From NCBI RefSeq assembly GCF_001612615.1, contig NZ_BDAU01000007.1:1-64000 (forward strand): a DNA stretch of 64,000 nucleotides, in the 5' to 3' direction. Source of the stretch: Nocardia amikacinitolerans NBRC 108937 (GTDB lineage: Bacteria; Actinomycetota; Actinomycetes; Mycobacteriales; Mycobacteriaceae). A program made the translations under genes and the position numbers. Below are positions 60,323-64,000 of this stretch, one piece after another. Within the stretch, counting starts at the first letter, position 1. Each line of letters begins with the position of its first letter. The notes beneath the pieces were generated by a model. That model was not told where the DNA came from, did not search any database, and saw nothing but the letters and a program-made list of their open reading frames with translations.

Positions 60323-61233
60323 GCGGGGGCCCCGACGAGGACGGGCAGCTGGTACAGCACCGCCGCCGCCGACGGACCCGCACCCGCCGCGACGAACAGC
60401 ACCCGCGTGTGCGAGCCGAGCGTCTCCTGCGCCACGGCGCGGTCGTAGGCCAGCGGCAGCGCGGCGGTGTGCGGGTCGCCGTAGGACAGGTCGGGCACCC
60501 GCACCGAGTCACGGGCGATGCCGAGCGAATCCGCAAGCCGCAGCGGGAATTCCGCGCTCGGCGTGGAGGCGATGAGCACCGTGCCCGACAGGTCGGCGTC
60601 ACCGGCCTCGGCGAGCGCCGCGCGCGCGGTCTCCAGCGCGACCTCGAGCAGGCGATCCTCGAAGCCGGGCTCGCGCTCGACGGTCATCAGGCCGCGGCCG
60701 ACGGTGCCCATGGTGGCGGTGTCGACGTAGGCCTCGACGGCCGGGGTGCCCTCGGCGGTCGCGGTGTGCACGCGGCCGAAGCCCTCTGGCTCGTCGGTGC
60801 GCTCCAGCAACAGCGCGGCACCCGCTGTGGCGTAAGGGAATTCGTCGTCGGCTACCGCGCGGGTCAGCGACGGGTGGGTGTCGCCGGAGACGATGAGCAC
60901 GTGTTCGGCGCTGCCGGTCTCCAGGATCGAGGTGGCCACCTGCACGGCGTTGAGCACGCCGACCGCGCCGTTCATCAGATCGAAGGAGAACGAGGTCGGA
61001 TCGTCCTTCTCGTACTCCAGGCCGATGCCTGCCGACTTCTGGATCAGCGCGGACACCGCCGGCTCCACGATGTTCGAATCGCGGTGCACGCCCGCGTTGA
61101 TCAGCACGCCGACCTGCTCGGGCCGGATGCCCGCCCGCTCCATCGCGCGCCGCGCGGCCCGACCGCTGTGCGCGATGATGCTGTGGGTGTCGCCCGTCCG
61201 GCTGACTCCGGTGGACTTGATACGCACGCCCAT
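60319..61233 (-). CDS. nltB: NltB-like thiolase-fold subunit, no catalytic triad
   Basis: A 304-residue KAS III-like protein. At the position of the active-site Cys the sequence is FDLMNGAVGVL, so Cys is replaced by Ala90. The His and Asn of the triad are also not conserved (STPSAEF; YGDPHTAA). A VEP motif (Glu57) aligns with MEP in the partner. This fits the nocardiolactone NltA/NltB pair, where one subunit has the Cys and the other supplies a glutamate. Expected to form a heterodimer with the product of the upstream gene. Confidence 0.85.
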   Translation of the reverse strand: MGVRIKSTGVSRTGDTHSIIAHSGRAARRAMERAGIRPEQVGVLINAGVHRDSNIVEPAVSALIQKSAGIGLEYEKDDPTSFSFDLMNGAVGVLNAVQVATSILETGSAEHVLIVSGDTHPSLTRAVADDEFPYATAGAALLLERTDEPEGFGRVHTATAEGTPAVEAYVDTATMGTVGRGLMTVEREPGFEDRLLEVALETARAALAEAGDADLSGTVLIASTPSAEFPLRLADSLGIARDSVRVPDLSYGDPHTAALPLAYDRAVAQETLGSHTRVLFVAAGAGPSAAAVLYQLPVLVGAPA

Positions 61234-61242
61234 GTCGATACC

Positions 61243-62292
61243 TCAGACCTTCAGGGAGGAGATGGTGGTGGACAGGAAGCCGGTCACGACGCCCGATGCG
61301 GCAGGAATCATCAGCAATTTCGATCCCGCCGGGATGTTCTGATCGCTGAGCTGATCGTGCAGCACGATGAAATGCGAAGTGGTGGAGGTGTTTCCGTACT
61401 TGTGGATGACATTGAGGTCCGGCGGCATCGGCGTGCCGAGCTCGCGCGCGGCGATGGCGTTGGCGTACGGGACCGCCGCGGCGCCGAACTGGTGGTGGAT
61501 GATGTAGTCGAACTGCTCGTCGGCGAAGGTCCTGCCCTGCTTCTCCAGGTAGCTGCCCTGGGTGTTCGGCCAGAGCATGAACCGGGCCTCGTTGTGCATC
61601 TTGCGGTTGTCGGTGTAGAGCGCGACGCCTGGGGTCCGGCCGCTTGGCATGCCGAGGCACAGGTGCGAGTGCTCCGAGGCCGTCATCATCTCGATGTAGT
61701 GGATCTTGTCGGCGTCGTCGACCGCCTCGTCCAGCACGAGCGCGCATCCCGAGTCGCCGACCGACAGCGAGGCGAACTGGAGATCGTATTTTTCGGAAAT
61801 CTCTTCGACCGCGGTTTCGGAGATCGGCGTAATTGCCTCACCGCTGACCACCATGCCGTTTCGGACGATGCCCGCGCGGATCATCCGATCCAGGATGTAG
61901 GTGCCGGAGAGCATTCCGGCGCACGCGTTGGAAATATCGAAAGTGATCGCCTTTCGAGCGCCGACGTGCTTGGCGATCGAGGAGGCGAAAGACGGCTCCA
62001 TGTACACCCGGGTGCCGTGCTTGCTGCGGGTGATCGAACTGGAGATGATCACGTCGAGATCGGCGGGGGCATACCGTGACCTGGACAGACAGTCCTCGGC
62101 GGCCTTGATGGCGAGCGCGAAGGAATCCTCGTAACTTTCCGGACGCGTATCGTGCACCCGGCGTTCCTTGATTCCTGTGATTCGCTCGAGATCGAACGAC
62201 GGCGGCACTTTCAGCCGCGCGATCAGCTCCTCGGTGGTGACGACTTTCGAGGGCAGATATGCGCCGATGGATTCGAAGCGAGAATTCGACAC
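61243..62292 (-). CDS. nltA: NltA-like thiolase-fold condensing enzyme
   Basis: A 349-residue KAS III/OleA-type enzyme. The nucleophile is Cys124 in FDISNACAGML; His is in DYIIHHQFG (266/267), and Asn301 in KYGNTSTTS. OleA joins two acyl-CoAs head to head to give a 2-alkyl-3-ketoacid. FDLERITGIKERRV near the start is a KAS III signature. The GTG start follows AGGAGCTCAC. First gene of the minus-strand operon that runs through nltB, nltC, a small membrane gene, nltD, a PapA-like gene and MMPL. Confidence 0.87.
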   Translation of the reverse strand: MSNSRFESIGAYLPSKVVTTEELIARLKVPPSFDLERITGIKERRVHDTRPESYEDSFALAIKAAEDCLSRSRYAPADLDVIISSSITRSKHGTRVYMEPSFASSIAKHVGARKAITFDISNACAGMLSGTYILDRMIRAGIVRNGMVVSGEAITPISETAVEEISEKYDLQFASLSVGDSGCALVLDEAVDDADKIHYIEMMTASEHSHLCLGMPSGRTPGVALYTDNRKMHNEARFMLWPNTQGSYLEKQGRTFADEQFDYIIHHQFGAAAVPYANAIAARELGTPMPPDLNVIHKYGNTSTTSHFIVLHDQLSDQNIPAGSKLLMIPAASGVVTGFLSTTISSLKV

Positions 62293-62791
62293 GTGAGCTC
62301 CTGGGAATCGTTGACAGATACGGTTCCGGATCTTCTCTGATCGTCGGTGCGTCGGAACACTACCGGAGAGTAACTAGAAATGGATAGGCCCGAAAACGGG
62401 AATCCTTCTGGGACAGTTGGCCGTTCGAAGTACCTGTTTCGTGCAGTGTCACTAACTGGTCATCGCCCGGCTATGGCAGCTCGCTATGGTGGCCGGTAGG
62501 CGGCGCTGCGCCGTTCTGACACCAGTTTTCCGGGCATGCCGCGCGAGCGGGCCGGGTGGCGGCACGGCGCGGGTCCGTTGTGACGGCGAACAATTCGCTA
62601 ACCATGGTTCGGAATAGCTGGACGGGTCGGTGCGCGGGCGGTGCGCGGTCCCGTGTGAGTGACTTCACTCGGTGGTGCCCGCGGTTGTGCGGGAGGAACC
62701 GGCGACCGATGCGCCGGGTGGCGCCGACTACCCTCGAGGTATCGCGGATGCGGCGCCGCACCCGTCCGCAGGAGACCGGAGGAGCTGTGTG
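62293..62791. other. Divergent control region of lactone operon and flavoprotein
   Basis: About 500 bp between nltA (minus) and the flavoprotein gene (plus). A minus-strand open frame at 62471-62866 overlaps the flavoprotein start and has no family look, so I leave it out. An AT-richer stretch at 62360-62400 lies about 90 bp before nltA and may hold its promoter. No clear operator was found. Confidence 0.4.
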
Positions 62792-64000
62792 ATGACGACC
62801 GAGACCGAGCACGTCGATGTACTCATCGTCGGGGCCGGGCTGTCCGGTATCGGTGCGGCGTATCACGTGCGGCAGGCGTTTCCCGGGCGTCGGTTCGCCG
62901 TCCTAGAAAGCCGCGCGGCCCTCGGCGGCACCTGGGATCTGTTCCGCTATCCCGGAATTCGCTCCGACTCGGACATGTACACCCTCGGCTACCGTTTCCG
63001 TCCCTGGCCGGAAGAGAAGGCGATCGCCGACGGCCACACGATTCTGGACTATCTGCGCGATACCGCGCGCGAGTACGGCATCGACGAACACATCCGTTAC
63101 CACCACCGCGTCGTGCGCGCCGAGTGGTCCTCGGCCGACAATCGGTGGACCGTGCGCGCCGAACGCACCGACACCGGCGAAGTGGTCACGCTGACCACCG
63201 ATTTCCTGTGGTGCTGCTCGGGTTACTACCGCTACGACGAGGGCTACACGCCGGACTTCGCGGGCACCGAGCGCTTCGCCGGTCCGATCATTCATCCGCA
63301 GCACTGGCCGGACGAGCTGGACGTGGCGGACAAGCACGTCGTGCTCATCGGCAGCGGCGCCACCGCGGTGACGCTCGGCCCCGCGCTGACCGAGCAGGGC
63401 GCGCACGTCACCATGCTGCAGCGCTCGCCCAGCTACATCATCTCCGCGCCGGAACGCGACGATCTTGCCCACCGGGCGCGAAAGTGGTTGCCCGCCAAGG
63501 CGGCCTACGCGGTGGCGCGCGCGAAGAACGTGGCCATCGCGACCGCGATCTACCAGCTGAGCCAGCGCTACCCGGATCGGATGCGGGCGCGGATCAAGCA
63601 GTGGCAGCAGCGCTGGCTTCCCCCGGGCTTCGACATCGACACCCACTTCACGCCGAAGTACAACCCGTGGGATCAGCGCCTGTGCCTCGCGCCCAACGGC
63701 GATTTCTTCCGCGCCATCCGCAAGGGGCGACTCGACATCGTCACCGATCGCATCGAGTCCTTCACCGAGCGCGGGCTCGCGCTGACCTCCGGGAAGCACC
63801 TCGACGCCGACATCGTCGTCACAGCAACGGGTTTGAACCTGCTCGCCTTCGGCGGCATGGAGCTCGTCGTGGACGGTACGCCGGTCTCGATGGCCGATCA
63901 TCTGGCCTACAAGGCGATGATGCTGTCGGAGGTGCCGAACTTCGCCTTCGTGATCGGCTACACCAACGCGTCGTGGACCCTCAAGGCGGATCTGGTCAGC
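62792..64000 (+). CDS. Baeyer-Villiger-type flavin monooxygenase (partial)
   Basis: The first 403 residues of an FAD/NADPH monooxygenase that runs off the window. FAD motif GAGLSGIG is near residue 14; GGTWDLFRYPGIRSDSDM is typical of EthA-like enzymes. The Baeyer-Villiger fingerprint FxGxxxHxxxWP reads FAGPIIHPQHWP. The NADPH motif GSGATA follows. Start ATG is preceded by GGAGGAG. EthA-like enzymes oxidise ketones to esters. It is divergent from the lactone operon; a link to that pathway is possible but not shown. The 3' end is outside the window. Confidence 0.88.
   Translation, partial: MTTETEHVDVLIVGAGLSGIGAAYHVRQAFPGRRFAVLESRAALGGTWDLFRYPGIRSDSDMYTLGYRFRPWPEEKAIADGHTILDYLRDTAREYGIDEHIRYHHRVVRAEWSSADNRWTVRAERTDTGEVVTLTTDFLWCCSGYYRYDEGYTPDFAGTERFAGPIIHPQHWPDELDVADKHVVLIGSGATAVTLGPALTEQGAHVTMLQRSPSYIISAPERDDLAHRARKWLPAKAAYAVARAKNVAIATAIYQLSQRYPDRMRARIKQWQQRWLPPGFDIDTHFTPKYNPWDQRLCLAPNGDFFRAIRKGRLDIVTDRIESFTERGLALTSGKHLDADIVVTATGLNLLAFGGMELVVDGTPVSMADHLAYKAMMLSEVPNFAFVIGYTNASWTLKADLVS

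Noticed and set aside
62471..62866. 131-residue minus-strand open frame
   Set aside because: It overlaps the start of the flavoprotein gene, has no family features, and is Arg/Pro-rich as random GC-rich frames are.

Overview
The window comes from a very GC-rich actinobacterium that makes mycolic acids, almost certainly a Nocardia. The evidence is the order of the core genes: ABC-F protein, small HTH protein, TetR regulator, aconitase, RipA-type peptidoglycan hydrolase, MoxR/DUF58/VWA trio, fabG1-inhA, ferrochelatase, NfeD/stomatin, TVP38-type membrane protein, mutA-mutB-meaB. This follows the mycobacterial Rv1473-Rv1496 region closely. An operon at the right end matches the nocardiolactone genes described from Nocardia.

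Layout. Positions 1-205 hold a 24-bp tandem repeat, followed by a short-chain dehydrogenase (SDR), the ABC-F ATPase and its small HTH companion. At 3244-4674 lies a compact pair on the minus strand: a MvdC/MvdD-type ATP-grasp ligase and a 151-residue protein that looks like its peptide substrate, a candidate graspetide system. A thioesterase and an alpha/beta hydrolase follow. The TetR regulator and aconitase come next, with one isolated type I-E CRISPR-like repeat in the 3' UTR of acn. Positions 10202-18580 are the conserved envelope and fatty-acid block: RipA, MoxR1, DUF58, VWA, FabG1, InhA, ferrochelatase.

Positions 19374-21885 insert two cytochromes P450 into this conserved order. The upstream one lacks the ExxR arginine, as in the CYP157 family. 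After the NfeD/stomatin operon, 25897-39018 is a 13-kb accessory block absent from the mycobacterial order. Its first half is an operon of a lipoprotein, a fused ABC permease and a TPR membrane protein, with no ATPase. Its second half holds a glutamine-dependent asparagine-synthetase-like enzyme, a nucleotide-sugar dehydrogenase, a second asparagine-synthetase-like enzyme without the glutaminase cysteine, a membrane-anchored protein of unknown family and a zinc dehydrogenase. I infer a pathway that oxidises a sugar nucleotide to a uronic acid and amidates it.

The core order resumes with a serine protease, the TVP38 protein and the methylmalonyl-CoA mutase operon (mutA-mutB-meaB). Positions 46530-53747 are mixed: a cupin, an NTF2-like protein, a truncated lactonase-like gene facing a TetR gene across a paired operator, an acyl-ACP desaturase, MsrA, an NAD-binding reductase and a tandem universal stress protein.

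From 53860 to 62292 a minus-strand operon encodes two thiolase-fold (KAS III-like) enzymes, an AMP-forming ligase (beta-lactone synthetase type), a small membrane protein, a ketoreductase, a PapA-like acyltransferase and an MMPL transporter. This is a nocardiolactone-type locus. A divergent Baeyer-Villiger-type flavoprotein runs off the right edge.

No tRNA or rRNA gene, insertion sequence or CRISPR array was seen.
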